Source: Sepiola atlantica (lineage: Eukaryota > Mollusca > Cephalopoda > Sepiida > Sepiolidae). Taken from it: a DNA stretch of 64,000 nucleotides. Both the position numbers and the translations under genes were made by a program. The notes under the pieces were generated by a model that worked only from the letters and a program-made list of their open reading frames with translations, searched no databases and had not been told where the DNA came from. The stretch is from the NCBI GenBank assembly GCA_963556195.1, contig CAUVYP010000586.1, forward strand, positions 744,001 through 808,000. The letters run 5' to 3'. Positions within the stretch are counted from its first letter, which is position 1. Each line of letters starts with the position of its first letter. Shown here one piece after another: positions 9,487 through 23,622 of this stretch.

Positions 9487-11160
9487 TTAAAGTGGATATC
9501 GCTTTTGTTTATAACTTCCACATTTATTCGAATTGTGCAACGAAACTTTGCACAGATTAGCGGAGTCACATTTTCTACTGAAGTACCAAGTTTCAGAAGT
9601 GCAGCTCTTGTACTGCCGGAGATATGTCGATACAAACTGAATACGCAAAATATCAACAAAATTTAGCGCGTTTTAAAGTTGATATCGCTTTTGTTTATAA
9701 CTTCCACATTTATTCGAATTGTGCAACGAAACTTTGCACAGATTAGCGGAGTCACATTTTCTACTGAAGTACCAAGTTTCAGAAGTGCAGCTCTTGTACT
9801 GCCGGAGATATGTCGATACAAACTGAATACGCAAAACATCAACAAAATTTAGCGCGTTTTAAAGTGGATATCGCTTTTGTTTATAACTTCCACATTTATT
9901 CGAATTGTGCAACGAAACTTTGCAGACCGTCGCGGAGACACACGTTCTACTGAAGTACCAAGTTTCAGAAGTGCAGCTCTTGTAATGCCGGAGATATGTC
10001 GATACAAACTGAATACGCAAAACATCAACTAAATTTAGCGCGTTTTAAAGTTGATATCGCTTTTGTTTATAACTTCCACATTTATTCGAATTGTGCAACG
10101 AAACTTTGCACAGATTAGCGGAGTCACATTTTCTACTGAAGTACCAAGTTTCAGAAGTGCAGCTCTTGTACTGCCGGAGATATGTCGATACAAACTGAAT
10201 ACGCAAAACATCAACAAAATTTAGCGCGTTTTAAAGTTGATATCGCTTTTGTTTATAACTTCCACATTTATTCGAATTGTGCAACGAAACTTTGCACAGA
10301 TTAGCGGAGTCACATTTTCTACTGAAGTACCAAGTTTCAGAAGTGCAGCTCTTGTACTGCCGGAGATATGTCGATACAAACTGAATACGCAAAACATCAA
10401 CAAAATTTAGCGCGTTTTAAAGTTGATATCGCTTTTGTTTATAACTTCCACATTTATTCGAATTGTGCAACGAAACTTTGCAGACAGTCGCGGATAGGCC
10501 TTTTCTACTGAAGTACCAAGTTTCAGAAGTGCAGCTCTTGTACTGCCGGAGATATGTCGATACAAACTGAATACGCAAACTATCAACAAAATTTAGTGCG
10601 ATTTAAAGTTGATATCGCTTTTGTTTATAACTTCACCATTCTTTTGAATTGTGCAACGAAACTTTGCAGAGATAAGTGGAGTCACATTTTCTACTGAAGT
10701 ACCAAGTTTCAGAAGTGCAGCTCTTGTACTGCCGGAGATATGTCGATACAAACTGAATACGCAAAACATCAACAAAATTTAGTGCGATTTAAAGTTGATA
10801 TCGCTTTTGTTTATAACTTCACCATTCTTTTGAATTGTGCAACGAAACTTTGCAGAGATAAGCGGAGTCACATGCTCTACTGAAGTACCAAGTTTCAGAA
10901 GTGCAGCTCTTTTACTGCCGGAGATATGTCGATACAAACTGAATACGCAAAACATCAACAAAATTTAGCGCGTTTTAAAGTGGATATCGCTTTTGTTTAT
11001 AACTTCCACATTTATTCGAATTGTGCAACGAAACTTTGCACAGATTAGCGGAGTCACATTTTCTACTGAAGTACCAAGTTTCAGAAGTGCAGCTCTTGTA
11101 CTGCCGGAGATATGTCGATACAAACTGAATACGCAAAATATCAACAAAATTTAGCGCGTT
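8371..11160 (+). repeat. 8-mer-offset duplication (8371-9672 and 9859-11160)
   Basis: D(AATGCC)-A-A-C-B/A hybrid-B1-A(GTGGATATC head, CAAAATATC tail) occurs twice, offset by 1488 bp. One A monomer (#53, 9673-9858) joins the copies. The duplicated piece starts inside the 11-mer unit, which shows successive unequal exchanges with different registers. Confidence 0.82.
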
Positions 11161-12276
11161 TTAAAGTTGATATCGCTTTTGTTTATAACTTCCACATTTA
11201 TTCGAATTGTGCAACGAAACTTTGCACAGATTAGCGGAGTCACATTTTCTACTGAAGTACCAAGTTTCAGAAGTGCAGCTCTTGTACTGCCGGAGATATG
11301 TCGATACAAACTGAATACGCAAACTATCAACAAAATTTAGTGCGATTTAAAGTTGATATCGCTTTTGTTTATAACTTCACCATTCTTTTGAATTGTGCAA
11401 CGAGACTTTGCAGAGATAAGCGGAGTCACATGCTCTACTGAAGTACCAAGTTTCAGAAGTGCAGCTCTTTTACTGCCGGAGATATGTCGATACAAACTGA
11501 ATACGCAAAACATCAACAAAATTTAGCGCGTTTTAAAGTGGATATCGCTTTTGTTTATAACTTCCACATTTATTCGAATTGTGCAACGAAACTTTGCAGA
11601 CCGTCGCGGAGACACACGTTCTACTGAAGTACCAAGTTTCAGAAGTGCAGCTCTTGTAATGCCGGAGATATGTCGATACAAACTGAATACGCAAAACATC
11701 AACTAAATTTAGCGCGTTTTAAAGTTGATATCGCTTTTGTTTATAACTTCCACATTTATTCGAATTGTGCAACGAAACTTTGCACAGATTAGCGGAGTCA
11801 CATTTTCTACTGAAGTACCAAGTTTCAGAAGTGCAGCTCTTGTACTGCCGGAGATATGTCGATACAAACTGAATACGCAAAACATCAACAAAATTTAGCG
11901 CGTTTTAAAGTTGATATCGCTTTTGTTTATAACTTCCACATTTATTCGAATTGTGCAACGAAACTTTGCACAGATTAGCGGAGTCACATTTTCTACTGAA
12001 GTACCAAGTTTCAGAAGTGCAGCTCTTGTACTGCCGGAGATATGTCGATACAAACTGAATACGCAAAACATCAACAAAATTTAGCGCGTTTTAAAGTTGA
12101 TATCGCTTTTGTTTATAACTTCCACATTTATTCGAATTGTGCAACGAAACTTTGCAGACAGTCGCGGATAGGCCTTTTCTACTGAAGTACCAAGTTTCAG
12201 AAGTGCAGCTCTTGTACTGCCGGAGATATGTCGATACAAACTGAATACGCAAAACATCAACAAAATTTAGCGCGTT
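11161..12276 (+). repeat. Linker stretch A-B1-D-A-A-C (#61-66)
   Basis: Six monomers in the order A-B1-D(AATGCC)-A-A-C. #62 has a private CGAGACTTTG in place of CGAAACTTTG at about 11401. This is the same module seen near the right end of the window (A-B1-D-A-A-C) and may represent a basal unit of the array. Confidence 0.75.
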
Positions 12277-14136
12277 TTAAAGTTGATATCGCTTTTGTTT
12301 ATAACTTCGACATTTATTCGAATTGTGCAACGAAACTTTGCACAGATTAGCGGAGTCACATTTTCTACTGAAGTACCAAGTTTCAGAAGTGCAGCTCTTG
12401 TACTGCCGGAGATATGTCGATACAAACTGAATACGCAAAACATCAACAAAATTTAGTGCGATTTAAAGTTAGTATCGCTTTTGTTTATAACTTCACCATT
12501 CTTTAGAATTGTGCAACGAAACTTTGCAGAGATAAGCGGAGTCACATGCTCTACTGAAGTACCAAGTTTCAGAAGTGCAGCTCTTTTACTGCCGGAGATA
12601 TGTCGATACAAACTGAATACGCAAAACATCAACAAAATTTAGCGCGTTTTAAAGTTGATATCGCTTTTGTTTATAACTTCCACATTTATTCGAATTGTGC
12701 AACGAAACTTTGCACAGATTAGCGGAGTCACATTTTCTACTGAAGTACCAAGTTTCAGAAGTGCAGCTCTTGTACTGCCGGAGATATGTCGATACAAACT
12801 GAATACGCAAAATATCAACAAAATTTAGCGCGTTTTAAAGTTGATATCGCTTTTGTTTATAACTTCCACATTTATTCGAATTGTGCAACGAAACTTTGCA
12901 CAGATTAGCGGAGTCACATTTTCTACTGAAGTACCAAGTTTCAGAAGTGCAGCTCTTGTACTGCCGGAGATATGTCGATACAAACTGAATACGCAAACTA
13001 TCAACAAAATTTAGTGCGATTTAAAGTTGATATCGCTTTTGTTTATAACTTCACCATTCTTTTGAATTGTGCAACGAAACTTTGCAGAGATAAGTGGAGT
13101 CACATGCTCTACTGAAGTACCAAGTTTCAGAAGTGCAGCTCTTTTACTGCCGGAGATATGTCGATACAAACTGAATACGCAAAACATCAACAAAATTTAG
13201 CGCGTTTTAAAGTGGATATCGCTTTTGTTTATAACTTCCACATTTATTCGAATTGTGCAACGAAACTTTGCAGACCGTCGCGGAGACACACGGGCTACTT
13301 AAGTACCAAGTTTCAGAAGTGCAGCTCTTGTACTGCCGGAGATATGTCGATACAAACTGAATACGAAAAACATCAACTAAATTTAGCGCGTTTTAAAGTT
13401 GATATCGCTTTTGTTTATAACTTCCACATTTATTCGAATTGTGCAACGAAACTTTGCACAGATTAGCGGAGTCACATTTTCTACTGAAGTACCAAGTTTC
13501 AGAAGTGCAGCTCTTGTACTGCCGGAGATATGTCGATACAAACTGAATACGCAAAACATCAACAAAATTTAGCGCGTTTTAAAGTTGATATCGCTTTTGT
13601 TTATAACTTCCACATTTATTCGAATTGTGCAACGAAACTTTGCAGACAGTCGCGGATAGGCCTTTTCTACTGAAGTACCAAGTTTCAGAAGTGCAGCTCT
13701 TGTACTGCCGGAGATATGTCGATACAAACTGAATACGCAAAACATCAACAAAATTTAGCGCGTTTTAAAGTTGATATCGCTTTTGTTTATAACTTCCACA
13801 TTTATTCGAATTGTGCAACGAAACTTTGCACAGATTAGCGGAGTCACATTTTCTACTGAAGTACCAAGTTTCAGAAGTGCAGCTCTTGTACTGCCGGAGA
13901 TATGTCGATACAAACTGAATACGCAAACTATCAACAAAATTTAGTGCGATTTAAAGTTGATATCGCTTTTGTTTATAACTTCACCATTCTTTTGAATTGT
14001 GCAACGAAACTTTGCAGAGATAAGCGGAGTCACATGCTCTACTAAAGTACCAAGTTTCAGAAGTGCAGCTCTTTTACTGCCGGAGATATGTCGATACAAA
14101 CTGAATACGCAAAACATCAACAAAATTTAGCGCGTT
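12277..14136 (+). repeat. Third copy of the A'-B2-A-A-B1-D-A-C-A-B1 block (#67-76)
   Basis: The slot order equals 2419-4278. It differs in lacking the CTAAGTTTC change, in carrying GAATACGAAAAAC in D, and in CTACTAAAG in the final B1 (#76). The copies are therefore related but older than the 1-4064 pair. Confidence 0.8.
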
Positions 14137-15252
14137 TTAAAGTGGATATCGCTTTTGTTTATAACTTCCACATTTATTCGAATTGTGCAACGAAACTTTG
14201 CAGACCGTCGCGGAGACACACGTTCTACTGAAGTACCAAGTTTCAGAAGTGCAGCTCTTGTAATGCCGGAGATATGTCGATACAAACTGAATACGCAAAA
14301 CATCAACTAAATTTAGCGCGTTTTAAAGTTGATATCGCTTTTGTTTATAACTTCCACATTTATTCGAATTGTGCAACGAAACTTTGCAGACAGTCGCGGA
14401 TAGGCCTTTTCTACTGAAGTACCAAGTTTCAGAAGTGCAGCTCTTGTACTGCCGGAGATATGTCGATACAAACTGAATACGCAAAACATCAACAAAATTT
14501 AGCGCGTTTTAAAGTTGATATCGCTTTTGTTTATAACTTCCACATTTATTCGAATTGTGCAACGAAACTTTGCACAGATTAGCGGAGTCACATTTTCTAC
14601 TGAAGTACCAAGTTTCAGAAGTGCAGCTCTTGTACTGCCGGAGATATGTCGATACAAACTGAATACGAAAACTATCAACAAAATTTAGTGCGATTTAAAG
14701 TTGATATCGCTTTTGTTTATAACTTCACCATTCTTTTGAATTGTGCAACGAAACTTTGCAGAGATAAGTGGAGTCACATGCTCTACTGAAGTACCAAGGT
14801 TCAGAAGTGCAGCTCTTTTACTGCCGGAGATATGTCGATACAAACTGAATACGCAAAACATCAACAAAATTTAGCGCGTTTTAAAGTAGATATCGCTTTT
14901 GTTTATAACTTCCACATTTATTCGAATTGTGCAACGAAACTTTGCAGACCGTCGCGGAGACACACGGGCTACTTAAGTACCAAGTTTCAGAAGTGCAGCT
15001 CTTGTACTGCCGGAGATATGTCGATACAAACTGAATACGGAAAACATCAACTAAATTTAGCGCGTTTTAAAGTTGCTATCGCTTTTGTTTATAACTTCCA
15101 CATTTATTCGAATTGTGCAACGAAACTTTGCACAGATTAGCGGAGTCACATTTTCTACTGAAGTACCAAGTTTCAGAAGTGCAGCTCTTGTACTGCCGGA
15201 GATATGTCGATACAAACTGAATACGCAAAACATCAACAAAATTTAGCGCGTT
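14137..15252 (+). repeat. Mixed stretch D-C-A-B1-D-A (#77-82)
   Basis: A D(AATGCC) monomer is followed directly by C, without the usual A, which suggests a one-monomer deletion. #79 and #81 carry GAATACGAAAAC and GAATACGGAAAAC variants, #80 has CCAAGGTTC, and #82 has TTGCTATCGC, so it lost its EcoRV site. Confidence 0.75.
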
Positions 15253-16740
15253 TTAAAGTTGATATCGCTTTTGTTTATAACTTCGACATTTATTCGAATT
15301 GTGCAACGAAACTTTGCACAGATTAGCGGAGTCACATTTTCTACTGAAGTACCAAGTTTCAGAAGTGCAGCTCTTGTACTGCCGGAGATATGTCGATACA
15401 AACTGAATACGCAAAACATCAACAAAATTTAGTGCGATTTAAAGTTAGTATCGCTTTTGTTTATAACTTCACCATTCTTTAGAATTGTGCAACGAAACTT
15501 TGCAGAGATAAGCGGAGTCACATGCTCTACTGAAGTACCAAGTTTCAGAAGTGCAGCTCTTTTACTGCCGGAGATATGTCGATACAAACTGAATACGCAA
15601 AACATCAACAAAATTTAGCGCGTTTTAAAGTTGATATCGCTTTTGTTTATAACTTCCACATTTATTCGAATTGTGCAACGAAACTTTGCACAGATTAGCG
15701 GAGTCACATTTTCTACTGAAGTACCAAGTTTCAGAAGTGCAGCTCTTGTACTGCCGGAGATATGTCGATACAAACTAAAAAGGCAAAATATCAACAAAAT
15801 TTAGCGCGTTTTAAAGTTGATATCGCTTTTGTTTATAACTTCTACATTTATTCGAATTGTGCAACGAAACTTTGCACAGATTAGCGGAGTCACATTTTCT
15901 ACTGAAGTACCAAGTTTCAGAAGTGCAGCTCTTGTACTGCCGGAGATATGTCGATACAAACTGAATACGCAAACTATCAACAAAATTTAGTGCGATTTAA
16001 AGTTGATATCGCTTTTGTTTATAACTTCACCATTCTTTTGAATTGTGCAACGAAACTTTGCAGAGATAAGTGGAGTCACATGCTCTACTGAAGTACCAAG
16101 TTTCAGAAGTGCAGCTCTTTTACTGCCGGAGATATGTCGATACAAACTGAATACGCAAACTATCAACAAAATTTAGTGCGATTTAAAGTTGATATCGCTT
16201 TTGTTTATAACTTCACCATTCTTTTGAATTGTGCAACGAAACTTTGCAGAGATAAGTGGAGTCACATGCTCTACTGAAGTACCAAGTTTCAGAAGTGCAA
16301 CTCTTTTACTGCCGGAGATATGTCGATACAAACTGAATACGCAAAACATCAACAAAATTTAGCGCGTTTTAAAGTGGATATCGCTTTTGTTTATAACTTC
16401 CACATTTATTCGAATTGTGCAACGAAACTTTGCAGACCGTCGCGGAGACACACGGGCTACTTAAGTACCAAGTTTCAGAAGTGCAGCTCTTGTACTGCCG
16501 GAGATATGTCGATACAAACTGAATACGCAAAACATCAACTAAATTTAGCGCGTTTTAAAGTTGATATCGCTTTTGTTTATAACTTCCACATTTATTCGAA
16601 TTGTGCAACGAAACTTTGCACAGATTAGCGGAGTCACATTTTCTACTGAAGTACCAAGTTTCAGAAGTGCAGCTCTTGTACTGCCGGAGATATGTCGATA
16701 CAAACTGAATACGCAAAACATCAACAAAATTTAGCGCGTT
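15253..16740 (+). repeat. Fourth copy of the A'-B2-A-A-B1-D-A block, B1 doubled (#83-90)
   Basis: The order is A'-B2-A-A-B1-B1-D(ggg)-A. The two neighbouring B1 monomers (15997-16182 and 16183-16368) are the only clear single-monomer doubling of B1 here; the first keeps the CAAACTATC junction normally found on A. #85 has a cluster of changes near 15777-15783 (CAAACTAAAAAGGC in place of CAAACTGAATACGC). Confidence 0.8.
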
Positions 16741-16925
16741 TTAAAGTTGATATCGCTTTTGTTTATAACTTCGACATTTATTCGAATTGTGCAACGAAAC
16801 TTTGCACAGATTAGCGGAGTCACATTTTCTACTGAAGTACCAAGTTTCAGAAGTGCAGCTCTTATACTGCCGGAGATATGTCGATACAAACTGAATACGC
16901 AAACATCAACAAAATTTAGTGCGAT
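16741..16925 (+). repeat. 185-bp A' monomer, one-base deletion (#91)
   Basis: CGCAAACATCAAC replaces CGCAAAACATCAAC at about 16900-16912, one A lost from the A run. All later monomers shift by one base. #91 also has CTTATACTGCC. Confidence 0.93.
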
Positions 16926-17297
16926 TTAAAGTTAGTATCGCTTTTGTTTATAACTTCACCATTCTTTAGAATTGTGCAACGAAACTTTGCAGAGATAAGC
17001 GGAGTCACATGCTCTACTGAAGTACCAAGTTTCAGAAGTGCAGCTCTTTTACTGCCGGAGATATGTCGATACAAACTGAATACGCAAAACATCAACAAAA
17101 TTTAGCGCGTTTTAAAGTTGATATCGCTTTTGTTTATAACTTCCACATTTATTCGAATTGTGCAACGAAACTTTGCACAGATTAGCGGAGTCACATTTTC
17201 TACTGAAGTACCAAGTTTCAGAAGTGCAGCTCTTGTACTGCCGGAGATATGTCGATACAAACTGAATACGCAAACTATCAACAAAATTTAGTGCGAT
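16926..17297 (+). repeat. B2-A linker (#92-93)
   Basis: A B2 and an A with the CAAACTATC tail complete an A'-B2-A-B1-D(ggg)-A-C block that lacks one A monomer compared with the copies at 1, 2419 and 12277. Confidence 0.75.
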
Positions 17298-19157
17298 TTA
17301 AAGTTGATATCGCTTTTGTTTATAACTTCACCATTCTTTTGAATTGTGCAACGAAACTTTGCAGAGATAAGTGGAGTCACATGCTCTACTGAAGTACCAA
17401 GTTTCAGAAGTGCAGCTCTTTTACTGCCGGAGATATGTCGATACAAACTGAATACGCAAAACATCAACAAAATTTAGCGCGTTTTAAAGTGGATATCGCT
17501 TTTGTTTATAACTTCCACATTTATTCGAATTGTGCAACGAAACTTTGCAGACCGTCGCGGAGACACACGGGCTACTTAAGTACCAAGTTTCAGAAGTGCA
17601 GCTCTTGTACTGCCGGAGATATGTCGATACAAACTGAATACGCAAAACATCAACTAAATTTAGCGCGTTTTAAAGTTGATATCGCTTTTGTTTATAACTT
17701 CCACATTTATTCGAATTGTGCAACGAAACTTTGCACAGATTAGCGGAGTCACATTTTCTACTGAAGTACCAAGTTTCAGAAGTGCAGCTCTTGTACTGCC
17801 GGAGATATGTCGATACAAACTGAATACGCAAAACATCAACAAAATTTAGCGCGTTTTAAAGTTGATATCGCTTTTGTTTATAACTTCCACATTTATTCGA
17901 ATTGTGCAACGAAACTTTGCAGACAGTCGCGGATAGGCCTTTTCTACTGAAGTACCAAGTTTCAGAAGTGCAGCTCTTGTACTGCCGGAGATATGTCGAT
18001 ACAAACTGAATACGCAAAACATCAACAAAATTTAGCGCGTTTTAAAGTTGATATCGCTTTTGTTTATAACTTCCACATTTATTCGAATTGTGCAACGAAA
18101 CTTTGCACAGATTAGCGGAGTCACATTTTCTACTGAAGTACCAAGTTTCAGAAGTGCAGCTCTTGTACTGCCGGAGATATGTCGATACAAACTGAATACG
18201 CAAACTATCAACAAAATTTAGTGCGATTTAAAGTTGATATCGCTTTTGTTTATAACTTCACCATTCTTTTGAATTGTGCAACGAAACTTTGCAGAGATAA
18301 GTGGAGTCACATGCTCTACTGAAGTACCAAGTTTCAGAAGTGCAGCTCTTTTACTGCCGGAGATATGTCGATACAAACTGAATACGCAAAACATCAACAA
18401 AATTTAGCGCGTTTTAAAGTGGATATCGCTTTTGTTTATAACTTCCACATTTATTCGAATTGTGCAACGAAACTTTGCAGACCGTCGCGGAGACACACGG
18501 GCTACTTAAGTACCAAGTTTCAGAAGTGCAGCTCTTGTACTGCCGGAGATATGTCGATACAAACTGAATACGCAAAACATCAACTAAATTTAGCGCGTTT
18601 TAAAGTTGATATCGCTTTTGTTTATAACTTCCACATTTATTCGAATTGTGCAACGAAACTTTGCACAGATTAGCGGAGTCACATTTTCTACTGAAGTACC
18701 AAGTTTCAGAAGTGCAGCTCTTGTACTGCCGGAGATATGTCGATACAAACTGAATACGAAAAACATCAACAAAATTTAGCGCGTTTTAAAGTTGATATCG
18801 CTTTTGTTTATAACTTCCACATTTATTCGAATTGTGCAACGAAACTTTGCAGACAGTCGCGGATAGGCCTTTTCTACTGAAGTACCAAGTTTCAGAAGTG
18901 CAGCTCTTGTACTGCCGGAGATATGTCGATACAAACTGAATACGCAAAACATCAACAAAATTTAGCGCGTTTTAAAGTTGATATCGCTTTTGTTTATAAC
19001 TTCCACATTTATTCGAATTGTGCAACGAAACTTTGCACAGATTAGCGGAGTCACATTTTCTACTGAAGTACCAAGTTTCAGAAGTGCAGCTCTTGTACTG
19101 CCGGAGATATGTCGATACAAACTGAATACGCAAACTATCAACAAAATTTAGTGCGAT
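17298..19157 (+). repeat. Tandem 5-mer B1-D(ggg)-A-C-A, two copies of 930 bp
   Basis: Copy 1 is 17298-18227 and copy 2 is 18228-19157. Both B1 monomers have GATAAGTGG and both D monomers are D-ggg. The only difference I noted is GAATACGAAAAAC in the A at #101 (about 18756). A third B1 follows but leads to D(AATGCC), so the tandem stops there. Confidence 0.85.
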
Positions 19158-22100
19158 TTAAAGTTGATATCGCTTTTGTTTATAACTTCACCATTCTTTT
19201 GAATTGTGCAACGAAACTTTGCAGAGATAAGCGGAGTCACATGCTCTACTGAAGTACCAAGTTTCAGAAGTGCAGCTCTTTTACTGCCGGAGATATGTCG
19301 ATACAAACTGAATACGCAAAACATCAACAAAATTTAGCGCGTTTTAAAGTGGATATCGCTTTTGTTTATAACTTCCACATTTATTCGAATTGTGCAACGA
19401 AACTTTGCAGACCGTCGCGGAGACACACGTTCTACTGAAGTACCAAGTTTCAGAAGTGCAGCTCTTGTAATGCCGGAGATATGTCGATACAAACTGAATA
19501 CGCAAAACATCAACTAAATTTAGCGCGTTTTAAAGTTGATATCGCTTTTGTTTATAACTTCCACATTTATTCGAATTGTGCAACGAAACTTTGCACAGAT
19601 TAGCGGAGTCACATTTTCTACTGAAGTACCAAGTTTCAGAAGTGCAGCTCTTGTACTGCCGGAGATATGTCGATACAAACTGAATACGCAAAACATCAAC
19701 AAAATTTAGCGCGTTTTAAAGTTGATATCGCTTTTGTTTATAACTTCCACATTTATTCGAATTGTGCAACGAAACTTTGCACAGATTAGCGGAGTCACAT
19801 TTTCTACTGAAGTACCAAGTTTCAGAAGTGCAGCTCTTGTACTGCCGGAGATATGTCGATACAAACTGAATACGCAAAACATCAACAAAATTTAGCGCGT
19901 TTTAAAGTTGATATCGCTTTTGTTTATAACTTCCACATTTATTCGAATTGTGCAACGAAACTTTGCAGACAGTCGCGGATAGGCCTTTTCTACTGAAGTA
20001 CCAAGTTTCAGAAGTGCAGCTCTTGTACTGCCGGAGATATGTCGATACAAACTGAATACGCAAAACATCAACAAAATTTAGCGCGTTTTAAAGTTGATAT
20101 CGCTTTTGTTTATAACTTCCACATTTATTCTCATTGTGCAACGAAACTTTGCACAGATTAGCGGAGTCACATTTTCTACTGAAGTACCAAGTTTCAGAAG
20201 TGCAGCTCTTGTACTGCCGGAGATATGTCGATACAAACTGAATACGCAAACTATCAACAAAATTTAGTGCGATTTAAAGTTAGTATCGCTTTTGTTTATA
20301 ACTTCACCATTCTTTAGAATTGTGCAACGAAACTTTGCAGAGATAAGCGGAGTCACATGCTCTACTGAAGTACCAAGTTTCAGAAGTGCAGCTCTTTTAC
20401 TGCCGGAGATATGTCGAAACAAACTGAATACGCAAAACATCAACAAAATTTAGCGCGTTTTAAAGTTGATATCGCTTTTGTTTATAACTTCCACATTTAT
20501 TCGAATTGTGCAACGAAACTTTGCACAGATTAGCGGAGTCACATTTTCTACTGAAGTACCAAGTTTCAGAAGTGCAGCTCTTGTACTGCCGGAGATATGT
20601 CGATACAAACTGAATACGCAAAATATCAACAAAATTTAGCGCGTTTTAAAGTTGATATCGCTTTTGTTTATAACTTCCACATTTATTCGAATTGTGCAAC
20701 GAAACTTTGCACAGATTAGCGGAGTCACATTTTCTACTGAAGTACCAAGTTTCAGAAGTGCAGCTCTTGTACTGCCGGAGATATGTCGATACAAACTGAA
20801 TACGCAAACTATCAACAAAATGTAGTGCGATTTAAAGTTGATATCGCTTTTGTTTATAACTTCACCATTCTTTTGAATTGTGCAACGAAACTTTGCAGAG
20901 ATAAGTGGAGTCACATGCTCTACTGAAGTACCAAGTTTCAGAAGTGCAGCTCTTTTACTGCCGGAGATATGTCGATACAAACTGAATACGCAAAACATCA
21001 ACAAAATTTAGCGCGTTTTAAAGTGGATATCGCTTTTGTTTATAACTTCCACATTTATTCGAATTGTGCAACGAAACTTTGCAGACCGTCGCGGAGACAC
21101 ACGGGCTACTTAAGTACCAAGTTTCAGAAGTGCAGCTCTTGTACTGCCGGAGATATGTCGATACAAACTGAATACGCAAAACATCAACTAAATTTAGCGC
21201 GTTTTAAAGTTGATATCGCTTTTGTTTATAACTTCCACATTTATTCGAATTGTGCAACGAAACTTTGCACAGATTAGCGGAGTCACATTTTCTACTGAAG
21301 TACCAAGTTTCAGAAGTGCAGCACTTGTACTGCCGGAGATATGTCGATACAAACTGAATACGCAAAACATCAACAAAATTTAGCGCGTTTTAAAGTTGAT
21401 ATCGCTTTTGTTTATAACTTCCACATTTATTCGAATTGTGCAACGAAACTTTGCACAGATTAGCGGAGTCACATTTTCTACTGAAGTACCAAGTTTCAGA
21501 AGTGCAGCTCTTGTACTGCCGGAGATATGTCGATACAAACTGAATACGCAAAACATCAACAAAATTTAGCGCGTTTTAAAGTTGATATCGCTTTTGTTTA
21601 TAACTTCCACATTTATTCGAATTGTGCAACGAAACTTTGCACAGATTAGCGGAGTCACATTTTCTACTGAAGTACCAAGTTTCAGAAGTGCAGCTCTTGT
21701 ACTGCCGGAGATATGTCGATACAAACTGAATACGCAAAACATCAACAAAATTTAGTGCGATTTAAAGTTAGTATCGCTTTTGTTTATAACTTCACCATTC
21801 TTTAGAATTGTGCAACGAAACTTTGCAGAGATAAGCGGAGTCACATGCTCTACTGAAGTACCAAGTTTCAGAAGTGCAGCTCTTTTACTGCCGGAGATAT
21901 GTCGATACAAACTGAATACGCAAAACATCAACAAAATTTAGCGCGTTTTAAAGTTGATATCGCTTTTGTTTATAACTTCCACATTTATTCGAATTGTGCA
22001 ACGAAACTTTGCACAGATTAGCGGAGTCACATTTTCTACTGAAGTACCAAGTTTCAGAAGTGCAGCTATTGTACTGCCGGAGATATGTCGATACAAACTG

Positions 22101-22877
22101 AATACGCAAAACATCAACAAAATTTAGCGCGTTTTAAAGTTGATATCGCTTTTGTTTATAACTTCCACATTTATTCGAATTGTGCAACGAAACTTTGCAC
22201 AGATTAGCGGAGTCACATTTTCTACTGAAGTACCAAGTTTCAGAAGTGCAGCTCTTGTACTGCCGGAGATATGTCGATACAAACTGAATACGCAAAACAT
22301 CAACTAAATTTAGCGCGTTTTAAAGTTGATATCGCTTTTGTTTATAACTTCCACATTTATTCGAATTGTGCAACGAAACTTTGCACAGATTAGCGGAGTC
22401 ACATTTTCTACTGAAGTACCAAGTTTCAGAAGTGCAGCTCTTGTACTGCCGGAGATATGTCGATACAAACTGAATACGCAAAACATCAACAAAATTTAGC
22501 GCGTTTTAAAGTTGATATCGCTTTTGTTTATAACTTCCACATTTATTCGAATTGTGCAACGAAACTTTGCAGACAGTCGCGGATAGGCCTTTTCTACTGA
22601 AGTACCAAGTTTCAGAAGTGCAGCTCTTGTACTGCCGGAGATATGTCGATACAAACTGAATACGCAAACTATCAACAAAATTTAGTGCGATTTAAAGTTA
22701 GTATCGCTTTTGTTTATAACTTCACCATTCTTTAGAATTGTGCAACGAAACTTTGCAGAGATAAGCGGAGTCACATGCTCTACTGAAGTACCAAGTTTCA
22801 GAAGTGCAGCTCTTTTACTGCCGGAGATATGTCGATAAAAACTGAATACGCAAAACATCAACAAAATTTAGCGCGTT

Positions 22878-23063
22878 TTAAAGTTGATATCGCTTTTGTT
22901 TATAACTTCCACATTTATTTTAATTGTGCAACGAAACTTTGCACAGATTAGCGGAGTCACATTTTCTACTGAAGTACCAAGTTTCAGAAGTGCAGCTCTT
23001 GTACTGCCGGAGATATGTCGATACAAACTGAATACGCAAACTATCAACAAAATTTAGTGCGAT
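22878..23063 (+). repeat. Family A subtype with TTTATTTTAATTG (#124)
   Basis: This family A monomer has TTTATTTTAATTG where others have TTTATTCGAATTG, so the TTCGAA palindrome and its CpG are lost. It first appears at 22.9 kb and then recurs through 61.8 kb, nearly always in the slot straight after B2 or B3 (#124, #163, #174, #183, #189, #196, #209, #228, #245, #261, #295, #312, #333). It is a good marker for aligning HOR units. Confidence 0.88.
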
Positions 23064-23435
23064 TTAAAGTTGATATCGCTTTTGTTTATAACTTCACCAT
23101 TCTTTTGAATTGTGCAACGAAACTTTGCAGAGATAAGCGGAGTCACATGCTCTACTGAAGTACCAAGTTTCAGAAGTGCAGCTCTTTTACTGCCGGAGAT
23201 ATATCGATACAAACTGAATACGCAAAACATCAACAAAATTTAGCGCGTTTTAAAGTGGATATCGCTTTTGTTTATAACTTCCACATTTATTCGAATTGTG
23301 CAACGAAACTTTGCAGACCGTCGCGGAGACACACGTTCTACTGAAGTACCAAGTTTCAGAAGTGCAGCTCTTGTACTGCCGGAGATATGTCGATACAAAC
23401 TGAATACGCAAAACATCAACTAAATTTAGCGCGTT

Positions 23436-23622
23436 TTAAAGTTGATATCGCTTTTGTTTATAACTTCCACATTTATTCGAATTTGTGCAACGTAACTTTG
23501 CACAGATTAGCGGAGTCACATTTTCTACTGAAGTACCAAGTTTCAGAAGTGCAGCTCTTGTACTGCCGGAGATATGTCGATACAAACTGAATACGCAAAA
23601 CATCAACAAAATTTAGCGCGTT
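23436..23622 (+). repeat. 187-bp A monomer, one-base insertion (#127)
   Basis: ATTCGAATTTGTGCAACGTAAC has an extra T and an A-to-T change against ATTCGAATTGTGCAACGAAAC. The insertion is at about 23482-23484, just outside the left arm of the conserved dyad. It is duplicated at 30691-30877. Confidence 0.93.

Noticed and set aside
20636..21004. 122-residue minus-strand frames (also at 27891, 31612 and 41845)
   Set aside because: Single-base loss of the per-monomer TAA (AAAATGTAG or AAAATTAAG) joins two adjacent monomer frames. This is a chance read-through, useful only as a marker of duplicated segments.
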